From assembly GCA_030054835.1 (NCBI GenBank), contig JASGVS010000024.1, positions 1 through 64,000 on the forward strand: a DNA stretch of 64,000 nt, written 5' to 3'. The notes beneath the pieces were generated by a model. It had not been told where the DNA came from. It saw only the letters and a program-made list of their open reading frames with translations, and did no database searches. Shown piece after piece: positions 43,522 to 51,706 of the stretch (position 1 is the first letter of the stretch; the number at the start of each line of letters is the position of its first letter). Both the position numbers and the translations under genes were made by a program. The DNA is from UBA3910 sp002391465. GTDB lineage: Bacteria; Bacillota; Limnochordia; Darwinibacteriales; Darwinibacteriaceae.

Positions 43522-44628
43522 GTGCGGGTTGAATTTGCCGGTAGGGCGTTTCAGCTGCAGCCCAACGATACAGGTAGTGCGCAGCTGATGAAGCTCTTGG
43601 CCGAACAGGGCAGATTGACAGCGTTGATTAAGAGGGTTTCACCCAGCTCTTTAATACTGGAAATGGCAGGTCAGGAGCTGCGGCTTCCCTTAGGTTTTCT
43701 GCACGTGCAGAAGGGAAGCCTGATTCCTGGCGCGGAAATTGAGATCGAAAGGCGAGGAGAAGGTACCCTCGCCTTCACCATTTTGGGACCGGTAACCGGC
43801 CTGGATGCGGTGAAGGACGAAGCTCCCTCCTTCAGCTCCTTAGCAGAACACCTCGGCCAGCTGGGCATGGAGGCGACAGACGGCACCCTAACCGCAGCTG
43901 AAGCCCTTCTTTCTGAAGGGTACCCCGTAACAGGGGATTTGGTCAGGGCACTTCTGCCTTGGATTGAGCGGGGTGAGTTGGCAGAAGCGCTTATTCTGCT
44001 GCGGGCCCGCTTTCCCTTAAACAGTAAGTTGGTTGAGGCGATCAAAGAACTGGGGGAAAATGCGGAGCCCGGTAGGCCCTTGCTCCACTCGGTGAACTTG
44101 GAGCCAGAGGAAGGGGAAGCGTTGGCCCGGAGCCGCGTTCTTGAGGTACTGGAGGATTTGACCGAAGGTTCTACTCCCAACCGAGCTGCTTGGCTGGAAA
44201 AGGACTTGCCCCGGGACATAATTAAATCCTTAAGCACACTTTTTGTGCAGGAAAGACTGCTGGAGACTTTGGCAGAACAGTCGGGCGTTGTTTTTGCCCT
44301 ACCATACCTTGTGGGGGAAGATCTAAAAGCCTGCTGGCTTCGGATCACAAGGGACGAACGGGACAGACAGAGCGAACAGGTTGAAACGACAGGCCCTTTC
44401 CGTATTGAACTGGAGATTCCCACGGAGACGTTGGGGACTGTTGGTGCCGAGCTTTATGTGACAGGGAAAAACGTCAACCTGAGTCTTCAGATCGCAGAAG
44501 AAGACCTTTCCCTGTGGCAGGCTGGTGCAGAGGAATTGGAGCGGCAATTGTCGGAATTGGGCTGGCGTTTAGGCCGGGTTGAAATTGGGGGGTGGGCAGA
44601 TGAAGAAGGCAGCCGCTTTACGCTATGA
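43522..44628 (+). CDS. FliK-like protein, flagellar hook-length-control C-terminus
   Basis: Cytoplasmic protein of 368 aa. The N-terminal region is beta-rich and the middle helical. Near the C-terminus (about residues 285-360) the pattern FRIELEIPTETLGTVGAELYV resembles the Flg_hook/FliK domain. Directly downstream is a FlhB-like gene, the same pair seen as ylqG-ylqH in other Firmicutes. GGAGGGGG precedes GTG 43522. No flagellar structural genes are nearby. Confidence 0.65.
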   Translation: MRVEFAGRAFQLQPNDTGSAQLMKLLAEQGRLTALIKRVSPSSLILEMAGQELRLPLGFLHVQKGSLIPGAEIEIERRGEGTLAFTILGPVTGLDAVKDEAPSFSSLAEHLGQLGMEATDGTLTAAEALLSEGYPVTGDLVRALLPWIERGELAEALILLRARFPLNSKLVEAIKELGENAEPGRPLLHSVNLEPEEGEALARSRVLEVLEDLTEGSTPNRAAWLEKDLPRDIIKSLSTLFVQERLLETLAEQSGVVFALPYLVGEDLKACWLRITRDERDRQSEQVETTGPFRIELEIPTETLGTVGAELYVTGKNVNLSLQIAEEDLSLWQAGAEELERQLSELGWRLGRVEIGGWADEEGSRFTL

Positions 44629-44887
44629 GAGGGGAAAAAACAAGGCACCCCAGCTCATCGCTTCGGGCCAGGGGCTTCTGGCCGAGAAGATTATCGAGCT
44701 GGGGGCGGAGTACGGAGTACCGTTGTACGAGCAGAAAGAGCTGGTGGACGAGCTTCTAGCGCTGCCCGTGGGTGTGGAGATACCTCCTGAGCTGTTCCAA
44801 TTAGTTGCTCAGGTCTTTGCCTTTGTGCTGCGGCTTGACGAAGAGAAAGGCAGAGGTAAAGGCGGTTATGGGTATGGCCAGCGTTAA
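44600..44887 (+). CDS. FlhB/EscU C-terminal-domain protein (YlqH-like)
   Basis: Protein of 95 aa equal to the cytoplasmic domain of type III export protein FlhB without its membrane part. The fold pattern AAALRYERGKNKAPQLIASGQGLLAEKI ... EYGVPLYEQKELVDELL is clear. The NPTH autocleavage motif is replaced, as in other standalone YlqH proteins. It overlaps the FliK-like gene by 29 nt and the convergent YibE/F gene by 87 nt. Confidence 0.88.
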   Translation: MKKAAALRYERGKNKAPQLIASGQGLLAEKIIELGAEYGVPLYEQKELVDELLALPVGVEIPPELFQLVAQVFAFVLRLDEEKGRGKGGYGYGQR

Positions 44888-45910
44888 GCCGATGCTGCCC
44901 GCCAGGGAGCGGACTATTTCGGTTGCCACCATTTCCATATTTAGCATCTGACCCCAGTCAGTGTTCGTTGCCGCAACCAGTAAGAGCAGCGGCAGGGCAG
45001 AACCCATATAGGCCAAAATCAGCGTGTTGGACATGGTAGCAATCAAATCGCGGCCTACAGCAAGTCCCCGGTTGAAAAGGGTAGTGAAGTCCGTATCAGG
45101 GTCTGCCTCGGCAATTTGATACATGGATGAAGCAATGCTGATGCCCACATCCAAAATGGCACCCAACGCGCCGATAATAATACCAGAGAAAAGAACACCT
45201 TGGAAATCGATGTTTGCGTTCAAAAAATGGAGGGTCTGGGCTTCCTCTGCCGAAAGGCCGGTTAAATAGGCGGCTTTCCCCACTAGGTAGGCCAAAAGAC
45301 CCGCCACAATCAAGCCGCCCACCGTTCCCGTTGCCGCGGCGAGTGTTTTCCGGCTGAAACCGCTGAGCAGGATAATGAACAGGGCGGTTAGTAGGGAAGA
45401 GAGGCCCACTGTCACCAGAACGGGATTGAGCCCCTTTAGGATAAGGGGAAGGATCATGAAAACGATGACAAATCCCATCACCAGGAGGGAAATTACAGCT
45501 TTAATGCCCTGTTTTCCTCCGATCACTATGATGGACAGGCCAAAAAGAACTGTCAGGATCCAAAGGGGCGTACCGCGGGAATACTCAACCAGGTAATAAC
45601 GGGGAATTGCATCGGACTCCTTGTCCACTTCCAAGATGACCCGATCGCCCTTTCTTACCCGCAGATCGAAATAGGGATGGCCCGTGAGGGTGTTGAGTAG
45701 TGTGACCGTTTCCCCTTTGTCAGAACCGGAAGTGAGCTCTACTGTAACAAGCTGTGTCACCCACAGCCCCTCCTCTTCGTCCAACACAGGTTGGTTCACC
45801 ACTTCTAACACGCGGCCCCGTACAGTGGGACCCATGTCCTGCGCCAAAGCGGGGATCACCAAAACGAGGCAAAGCAGTACACTGATTACGAATGGTAAAG
45901 ACCTACCCAT
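44801..45910 (-). CDS. YibE/F-family membrane protein
   Basis: Polytopic protein of 369 aa. A signal-like helix, an extracytoplasmic beta domain of about 90 residues (GRVLEVVNQPVLDEEEG ... VRKGDRVILEV), then about eight helices with SGIIIGALGAILDVGISIASSMYQI and NTLILAYMGSALPLLL, the family hallmarks. Function is unknown; some related proteins are linked to export. GGAGAGG precedes ATG 45910. The last 29 codons overlap the convergent YlqH-like gene. Confidence 0.9.
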   Translation of the reverse strand: MGRSLPFVISVLLCLVLVIPALAQDMGPTVRGRVLEVVNQPVLDEEEGLWVTQLVTVELTSGSDKGETVTLLNTLTGHPYFDLRVRKGDRVILEVDKESDAIPRYYLVEYSRGTPLWILTVLFGLSIIVIGGKQGIKAVISLLVMGFVIVFMILPLILKGLNPVLVTVGLSSLLTALFIILLSGFSRKTLAAATGTVGGLIVAGLLAYLVGKAAYLTGLSAEEAQTLHFLNANIDFQGVLFSGIIIGALGAILDVGISIASSMYQIAEADPDTDFTTLFNRGLAVGRDLIATMSNTLILAYMGSALPLLLLVAATNTDWGQMLNMEMVATEIVRSLAGSIGLTLAIPITAFTSAFLFVKPQHKGKDLSN

Positions 45911-46063
45911 ATTATCCTCTCCATTTCTCGGTATGGCAAAATCATTATATCTTGTTTACAGGAAATGGACAACAGCACCATATTTGCACAAGGAAAAGGA
46001 GAGGACGCGGCTTTCGTAGAAGGTTGTATGGAAGTTCTTAGAATCGGAAGGAGGCTGGGGTAA

Positions 46064-47908
46064 ATGGCCCAATACCTGCGCTGTCTGACACTGGCAGGAG
46101 CAGCAGCCGCTTTAGTTGCCGTCATTTTCTACTGGCGTATTCTCATGAGCAGCCCAGATGGGAGCGAGGAAAGGATCGAAGTTTCAGAAGCGGTGCGGAT
46201 TGGTATGAACGCTTTCCTGCGTCGTTATAACAAAGCAGCCCTATTCCTTGTACTTGGTGTGTTTGTTGTCTTATACAGCTTTGTCTTCTTTGATTACATA
46301 AACGTCTTCGTACCCTGGTCATTTCTTTCAGGGGCAGCCTTCTCAGCCTTTGCTGGTTTTGTCGCTCTCACTGCAACCGCCCAGATGAAGAGAGTCGGTT
46401 CGCTGGATAACGGACGAGTGACTTTGGCAGGGTGGACTGCAATCGGGTTTATAGTGGTGGGGGTGGCCCTTATGCACTTAAGCCTCTGGTATCTTTTCCT
46501 GAATAACTTCTACAGCGCCTTGTCCGAGACGGAACGCATCGGACAAATCGCGGAGATCTTACTCCACTCCAGTCTCGGAGCCATCGCCTTGACCTTCTTT
46601 ACTAGGGTAGGCGGGGGCGTGTACGCCCAGACTGGCCAACTGGTTAGTAAAATCGCCTTAAATCCTGTCAAAGAAGGTCTGCCGCACCCAGCAGTGGTTG
46701 GCGACCTCGTGGGTGAGGGGATTTCTGGCATTCCCAGCCTTGGACTTGATCTCTACAGTTCTTATACCGCGGCCACTGCTGCAGCCTGCAGCCTAGCTGT
46801 GGCAGCGGGGCTGGGTGTGGGTGGGATAGTTGTTCCCCTTGCCCTCAGCGGAGTGGGCGTATTTGCTTCCCTCTTTGGCCTCCTTTTTGTGCGGGGAGGG
46901 GAAATGCGCCGCGGCAAGGTGATCTCCTCTATCGTAATGGCTGTAGCCAGCCTGCCCGTGCTTATTTCTGCCTTGGGCTGGGCCCATGTGGGACTCTATT
47001 TCCCCATCCTGTGTGGTTTGGCGGGTGGGGTTGTAATCCGCTGGGCCAGCGAGTTTTTCACCTCGCCCCAATCTCCCGCCGCTAGGGAGACTGCTGCCAC
47101 CGCCGCATTAGGCGACACAGCTGTCCTGGGGCAGGGTTTGGCTGTTGGGCTCGGATCGGTTGGCCCTGTCATGCTGGCGGTTGCTGCTGTGGCCTTTGCC
47201 AGCTTCCAGACGGCAGGGGGTGCAGCCGATCTGAACTATGGACTCTACGGTATGGCTTTGGCTGTGGTGGGAATGCTCAGTACGCTGGGTTCCACCCTCA
47301 GTGCAGATGCCGGAGGCACTACAGCCCGTCCTGTAGGCAGAAACTTCGGCCTTGCGGCAGCAGCATTAGCTGCAGTGAGCCTGCTGGCGGCGTTCCGGGG
47401 GCAGATACTGGCCATAACCTCCGAGTTGGGGTTGGAACTTGGAGCCGATTTGAACCTCCTCAGTGCGCAAGGAGCAGGCGGGCTTGTTCTTGGAGGCATG
47501 CTTCCCTTTGCCTTCAGTTCCCTGCTTATGCTGGCAGTGAACCGTACTGCAGGCCTGATGGTTGTTTTAGTACAGGATGAAGGGGCAGACCAGGAAGGGT
47601 ACAGCCTAAGCTCCTTTGTTGATGCAAGTGCTGAACGGGCATTGAAAGCAGCGCTGCTGCCTGCCCTTTTCGCCCTTGCCTCTCCCATAGTGGTGTTTTA
47701 CTGCTTGGGTGCAGCAGGCACGGTAGGCTTTTTGAGTGGTGCCCTCCTAACTGGCCTGGCCTTGGCCCTGTTCGCAGCCAATGCGGGAGGGTCCGGGCAG
47801 CGTTTAGGAACGGACCTAGTGGGAACCTCTCTCGGTATCCTTCTCAAGCTGATTGTAATCGTCTCCATTGTCCTGGCCAGGTTCTTAATGCTAAATCATT
47901 TGCTTTAG
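46064..47908 (+). CDS. Membrane pyrophosphatase homologue, apparently catalytically dead
   Basis: Polytopic protein of 614 aa with 14-16 helices, homologous to H+/Na+-pumping pyrophosphatase. Conserved landmarks: AFLRRY near residue 50, FTRVGGGVYAQ at 179-189, LGDTAVLGQGLAVG, and GTSLGILLKL near the end. The catalytic parts have changed. Active enzymes read KAADVGADLVGKVE after GGGIY; here it is QTGQLVSKIALNPV. The EDDPRNPA loop is shortened to HPA. DNVGDNVGD has become GDLVGEGISG, and the final GDTVGDPFKD stretch is lost. Pyrophosphate and Mg binding should fail. AAGGAGG precedes ATG 46064. Standalone. Confidence 0.85.
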   Translation: MAQYLRCLTLAGAAAALVAVIFYWRILMSSPDGSEERIEVSEAVRIGMNAFLRRYNKAALFLVLGVFVVLYSFVFFDYINVFVPWSFLSGAAFSAFAGFVALTATAQMKRVGSLDNGRVTLAGWTAIGFIVVGVALMHLSLWYLFLNNFYSALSETERIGQIAEILLHSSLGAIALTFFTRVGGGVYAQTGQLVSKIALNPVKEGLPHPAVVGDLVGEGISGIPSLGLDLYSSYTAATAAACSLAVAAGLGVGGIVVPLALSGVGVFASLFGLLFVRGGEMRRGKVISSIVMAVASLPVLISALGWAHVGLYFPILCGLAGGVVIRWASEFFTSPQSPAARETAATAALGDTAVLGQGLAVGLGSVGPVMLAVAAVAFASFQTAGGAADLNYGLYGMALAVVGMLSTLGSTLSADAGGTTARPVGRNFGLAAAALAAVSLLAAFRGQILAITSELGLELGADLNLLSAQGAGGLVLGGMLPFAFSSLLMLAVNRTAGLMVVLVQDEGADQEGYSLSSFVDASAERALKAALLPALFALASPIVVFYCLGAAGTVGFLSGALLTGLALALFAANAGGSGQRLGTDLVGTSLGILLKLIVIVSIVLARFLMLNHLL

Positions 47909-47913
47909 CCCCC

Positions 47914-47942
47914 TTGACTTTCCCTAGGGAGATATGTATAAT
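47914..47942 (+). promoter_or_regulatory. Consensus promoter of tRNA-Met
   Basis: TTGACT, 17-bp spacer, TATAAT, 12 nt before the tRNA. Confidence 0.93.
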
Positions 47943-47954
47943 AAATCTTGTCTT

Positions 47955-48031
47955 GGCGGCGTAGCTCAGTTGGTCAGAGCATACGGTTCATACCCGTAGA
48001 GTCGCTGGTTCAAATCCAGCCGCCGCTACCA
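47955..48031 (+). tRNA. tRNA-Met (CAT), elongator type
   Basis: Acceptor GGCGGCG/CGCCGCT, anticodon stem TACGG/CCGTA, loop TTCATAC, CCA encoded. The body matches elongator Met rather than initiator; a lysidine-modified Ile is a lesser alternative. Confidence 0.92.
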
Positions 48032-48044
48032 TCAAAAAACTACG

Positions 48045-48073
48045 AAACCCTACATTTTTTGTAGGGTTTTTTA
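48045..48073 (+). terminator. Terminator of tRNA-Met
   Basis: AAACCCTAC/GTAGGGTTT with a 7-nt loop and a T run. Confidence 0.92.
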
Positions 48074-48180
48074 TTATTTTCTCGGAAAAAAGTTCAGATC
48101 ACCTCCATACTTCGACGGAACCCAGGGGGGTTCTTTGTTACGATTGACACAATTGTAGTAATGGAGTTGGAGTTGATCAT

Positions 48181-50244
48181 GTGGCAAAAATACTGCCTCA
48201 GGCGCCGGGGAGAGCAGAACCTGAAAGTAGAATTGCTGCCTTTTGCGCCTATGTAATCTCACCCATCCTGGTCTGGGCAGGAGCTGGGTTTCTCTTCGGA
48301 AGAGCAGCCCTCTTTGGCGAATTATGGCCGCTCAGCTTTGCCTATATTGCCGCCCTGCGGGCGGTGGATATGGCGGGCTGGGGGTTTTCGGTGCCCATTG
48401 CTGTGGCCGCCGGGCTGATCAGCGTGTTTGGCATCCCCCTGGCCTTACCCTACTGCGCGGCTTTTGTCTTGCTGTGGTTGGTACCTGGTAAAGACGAAAA
48501 GAGCTGGGAATACTGGTTGATCGCCCTCTGTCTACTGATCAAAACACCCATTCACTATGGGCTGCAGAGAATGCCCATTGTGTTTGTGGTGGGTTTGACC
48601 GAATGTGTTTTGGCGGTGCCCTTTTACCGGTATTTCCGCTTCACGCTCCAGCACTGCCTGGAAAAGGGTTTGGCAGCGGAGGAACTCCGCGCCCTTTTGC
48701 TGGGTTTCGCCCTCTTTGTATCCTTTAGCCCACAGGTGGGCGGGTTTGCCCTGCGTCCGTTCTTGTTCAGCGTCGTAATTGTGCTGGGGGGCCGCCTGGA
48801 TGGCCTCCGCATTAACAGTCTGCTCGGACCCAGCCTGGCCCTTTTGATGCTCCTCTTGGGTGAGCCGACCCATTTGGTGCTTTATGTGGTGATCGCCAGT
48901 CTCCTCACCGGTGTATTTGCACGCCACCGGTGGGGTTATTATCTCGCGCCCTTTCTAGCCCTCATCTTTACCATGCCGGCTCCGGCGGACCTTGATACGC
49001 TCCAGTTCTTACTCACATTAATGGCGGGTGTTTGGACCGCTTGGCGTATTCCCGAAAGACACGTGAAGCATCTCGCCCACCTAGTGCCGGGTACTGAGGC
49101 CTTTGAAAGGCAGAAAAGGGGGCACGATGAGCATCTGAAGCAGATGCTTGATCAAAAGATCGAGCAGTATCTGACCGTCTTTGAGGAGCTGGAAACAACG
49201 CTCCTGGGTGTGGACGAACCCATTCTGCTCAATCAGATGCAGGGGATTATTGAACTATTGGAAGGCATGAAAGAGTCCTTTGTGGGAAGTTTTGAGTTTA
49301 CCCGGGATTTAGAGGCCAGACTGCTCAAGGAGTTCTTTGGGCATGACCCGGCCCACATTTCAGTGGTCAGGGGTGCAGACGGTTTAGAAGTGTTCGGTGC
49401 CATGCACGAAACTTGCGGTGGAGGTTGCGTGTGCGAACAGGTAGCTAGATTCTGCACTGAGGAGTTGGGCGATCATCACTACGGCGTTGTTAATTACAAC
49501 TGCCGCAGGGAAGGCACCTGTGGTTTTCGCATCATCCCCTATCCCCGTTACCAGCTCCAGATCGGCCGAGCCAAGGTTGCCCAAGCTGAGATTTCAGGTG
49601 ACAGCCAGGTCTCCTTTGAGATTACCAACAGCAAAGTGGCCATTCTCCTCAGTGACGGTATGGGCGTAGGTTGGCGGGCCCATACCGAAAGCAGTGTGGC
49701 GGTGCGCCTGCTGGAGAGAATGATTAAGGCTGGCTACGATCTGTCTGCGGCAGTCGCTTTGGTGAACAGGCTCCTCTTAATGCGGAACAAAGAGGAGATG
49801 TTTGTTACGATAGATTTGGTTGTTGTGGATTTGTTCACGGGACAGATGGAGTTTGTGAAAATCGGGTCAGCCCCTAGTTTTATCAAACGGGGTAGGGAAG
49901 TTGAAATCATCTACAACCACGCCCTACCTGTGGGTGTCCTTTCCCAAGTTGAGGTGGAAGCAGATAGGAGAATCCTCAAAGAAGGAGAAGTATTGATCAT
50001 GGCCACCGACGGTGTCCTGGATGCCCAGCGCACCATTGTCCGTAAGGAAGAATGGATGTGCTGGAATCTGCGGCGGCTGCAGGCTAACGGCGATCCTGCC
50101 GCAATGGCTGCCGAGATTCTGCAGAACAGCCTGGAAATAAACCAGGGCAGGATTCGGGATGATATGATGGTGGTGGTGGCTAGGTTAATACCGACCCAAT
50201 GGGAAATGGACGTCTACAGGAGGACGGGGACAAGTGGCCAATGA
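48181..50244 (+). CDS. spoIIE: Stage II sporulation protein E
   Basis: Forespore phosphatase of 687 aa that dephosphorylates SpoIIAA to switch on sigma-F and also joins the polar septum. About ten N-terminal membrane helices (residues 20-300), a linker with coiled-coil character, and a C-terminal PP2C domain with LSDGMGVGWRA and ATDGVLDAQ metal-binding acids. B. subtilis SpoIIE is about 830 aa; the linker here is shorter. GTG 48181 has GGAG 8 nt upstream. Overlaps tilS by 11 nt, as spoIIE and tilS are often neighbours. Confidence 0.93.
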   Translation: MAKILPQAPGRAEPESRIAAFCAYVISPILVWAGAGFLFGRAALFGELWPLSFAYIAALRAVDMAGWGFSVPIAVAAGLISVFGIPLALPYCAAFVLLWLVPGKDEKSWEYWLIALCLLIKTPIHYGLQRMPIVFVVGLTECVLAVPFYRYFRFTLQHCLEKGLAAEELRALLLGFALFVSFSPQVGGFALRPFLFSVVIVLGGRLDGLRINSLLGPSLALLMLLLGEPTHLVLYVVIASLLTGVFARHRWGYYLAPFLALIFTMPAPADLDTLQFLLTLMAGVWTAWRIPERHVKHLAHLVPGTEAFERQKRGHDEHLKQMLDQKIEQYLTVFEELETTLLGVDEPILLNQMQGIIELLEGMKESFVGSFEFTRDLEARLLKEFFGHDPAHISVVRGADGLEVFGAMHETCGGGCVCEQVARFCTEELGDHHYGVVNYNCRREGTCGFRIIPYPRYQLQIGRAKVAQAEISGDSQVSFEITNSKVAILLSDGMGVGWRAHTESSVAVRLLERMIKAGYDLSAAVALVNRLLLMRNKEEMFVTIDLVVVDLFTGQMEFVKIGSAPSFIKRGREVEIIYNHALPVGVLSQVEVEADRRILKEGEVLIMATDGVLDAQRTIVRKEEWMCWNLRRLQANGDPAAMAAEILQNSLEINQGRIRDDMMVVVARLIPTQWEMDVYRRTGTSGQ

Positions 50245-51607
50245 CTTAATGCCACAATTTAAGGAGGGCCTCGCCCAGTTTGACCTGGGCCGGGATGAGC
50301 GGATTTTAGTTGCGGTGAGTGGAGGACCTGATTCCATGGCCCTGCTTCACCTTTTTTTGCGTTGGGACAAAACCAGAATTGGGGTTTTTCATCTGGATCA
50401 CGGTTTTCGGCCGGAAGCAGCAGCGGAAGCCCGCTTTGTGGCGGACTATGCTGCTCAGTTTTCTGTTCCCGCCCATGTTACTGCCTATGATATCAACCGC
50501 TACTTGGAGGAAAGCGGCGAATCAAAGCAGCAGGGAGCACGTCAAATCCGCTACCGTCTTCTGCGCGAGTGTGCCCAAAAGGAAGGCTACACCCGTATAG
50601 CCCTGGGGCACCACGGGGATGATCAGGCTGAAACGGTTTTAATGCGGCTGCTCAGGGGAAGCGGCCTCCACGGCCTGGGCGGAATTCCGCCCCAGCGGGG
50701 ACCTTTTATCAGACCCCTATTGGCAGTGCCAAAGGACGCCTTGATCGCTTACTGTCAGGCTTTTGGGATACCCTTTGTGGAGGACCCCAGTAACTTTGAA
50801 CCGGTGTATTTGCGTAATAAGATCCGCAACGAACTGATTCCCCTTTTGGAGAGGGAATACAATCCTGAGATTGCAAGACAGCTGTTACGCCTGGCGGAAC
50901 TGGCCCGCGATGACGATTTGGAGCTGCAGCGCCAGGCAGAGGCTATCCTGACAGAGTACAGCAGCTGGGATTGGGGTCAGCTTGTCTTTCCTCGCACCGT
51001 TTTTTCAGGCCTTTCCCGGTCAGTACAGCGGAGAGTGTTGAGGGCGCTTTTATTCCATTACCAAGGTCACCTGCTGCGTGTAGACTTTGAACACATCGAG
51101 ACTTGGCGGGAGTATCTTCTCAACCAGAGCGTTTCCCAGCTTTCCCTGCCTGGCGTATCCGTTTCTGCTACTCAGGATAGCATTTATGTGGGTGAGCCTG
51201 CGGGAATAAGCTGGGAACCCCAGACCATGGAGATACCTGGAGAGGTGCAGGCAGGCCCGTATCTAATTAAAGCGGAGTTTTACACCACGAGTCAACTGCC
51301 TCCCTTAAGGGAGGGAAGCGAGGATTTCGATTTCGCGGCCCTGGAGCTGCCTTTGTTGGTTAGACCAAGGCAGGCTGGTGATCGCCTGCGGCCCTTTGGG
51401 GCTGATTACAGCAAAAAGGTTAAGGATCTTTTGATCGAGGCCCGCATTCCGGTTGAGAGACGGGACTTTCTGCCTTGTGTGTGTGATCAGCGGGAGATCA
51501 TTTGGATTCCCGGGGTCCGCCGCGGTGCTGCCGCGCCGTTGACCGAAGATACGGAGCGTGTGCTGAGGCTCAGTTTTCTGCCTAATCCGGCCTACACGTT
51601 GTCATGA
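50234..51607 (+). CDS. tilS: tRNA(Ile)-lysidine synthetase
   Basis: Forms lysidine at C34 of tRNA-Ile(CAT) so it reads AUA. 457 aa. PP-loop SGGPDSMALLHL near residue 30, then GHHGDDQAETVLMRLLRGSG, and the C-terminal TilS substrate-binding domain (RPRQAGDRLRPFG, KKVKDLLIEARIPVERRDFLP). GTG 50234 is inside the spoIIE 3' end. The ftsH promoter overlaps its stop codon. Confidence 0.96.
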   Translation: MANDLMPQFKEGLAQFDLGRDERILVAVSGGPDSMALLHLFLRWDKTRIGVFHLDHGFRPEAAAEARFVADYAAQFSVPAHVTAYDINRYLEESGESKQQGARQIRYRLLRECAQKEGYTRIALGHHGDDQAETVLMRLLRGSGLHGLGGIPPQRGPFIRPLLAVPKDALIAYCQAFGIPFVEDPSNFEPVYLRNKIRNELIPLLEREYNPEIARQLLRLAELARDDDLELQRQAEAILTEYSSWDWGQLVFPRTVFSGLSRSVQRRVLRALLFHYQGHLLRVDFEHIETWREYLLNQSVSQLSLPGVSVSATQDSIYVGEPAGISWEPQTMEIPGEVQAGPYLIKAEFYTTSQLPPLREGSEDFDFAALELPLLVRPRQAGDRLRPFGADYSKKVKDLLIEARIPVERRDFLPCVCDQREIIWIPGVRRGAAAPLTEDTERVLRLSFLPNPAYTLS

Positions 51608-51627
51608 TGATTGCCCTGTGATATAAT
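51599..51627 (+). promoter_or_regulatory. Promoter of ftsH
   Basis: TTGTCA (51599-51604), 17-bp spacer, TATAAT (51622-51627). Two direct copies of GTATTGAC follow at 51636-51643 and 51647-51654, 11 bp apart. Confidence 0.85.
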
Positions 51628-51706
51628 AAACTGACGTATTGACGATGTATTGACAGTGCCCTGATTCAGGGAACGCTTTGGATTTATGGAAAAGGAGGGC
51701 AAGGAT

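Noticed and set aside
48111..48117. 0A-box-like TTCGACG upstream of spoIIE
   Set aside because: A single near-match with no convincing -10 at the spacing expected for Spo0A-activated promoters; too weak to list.
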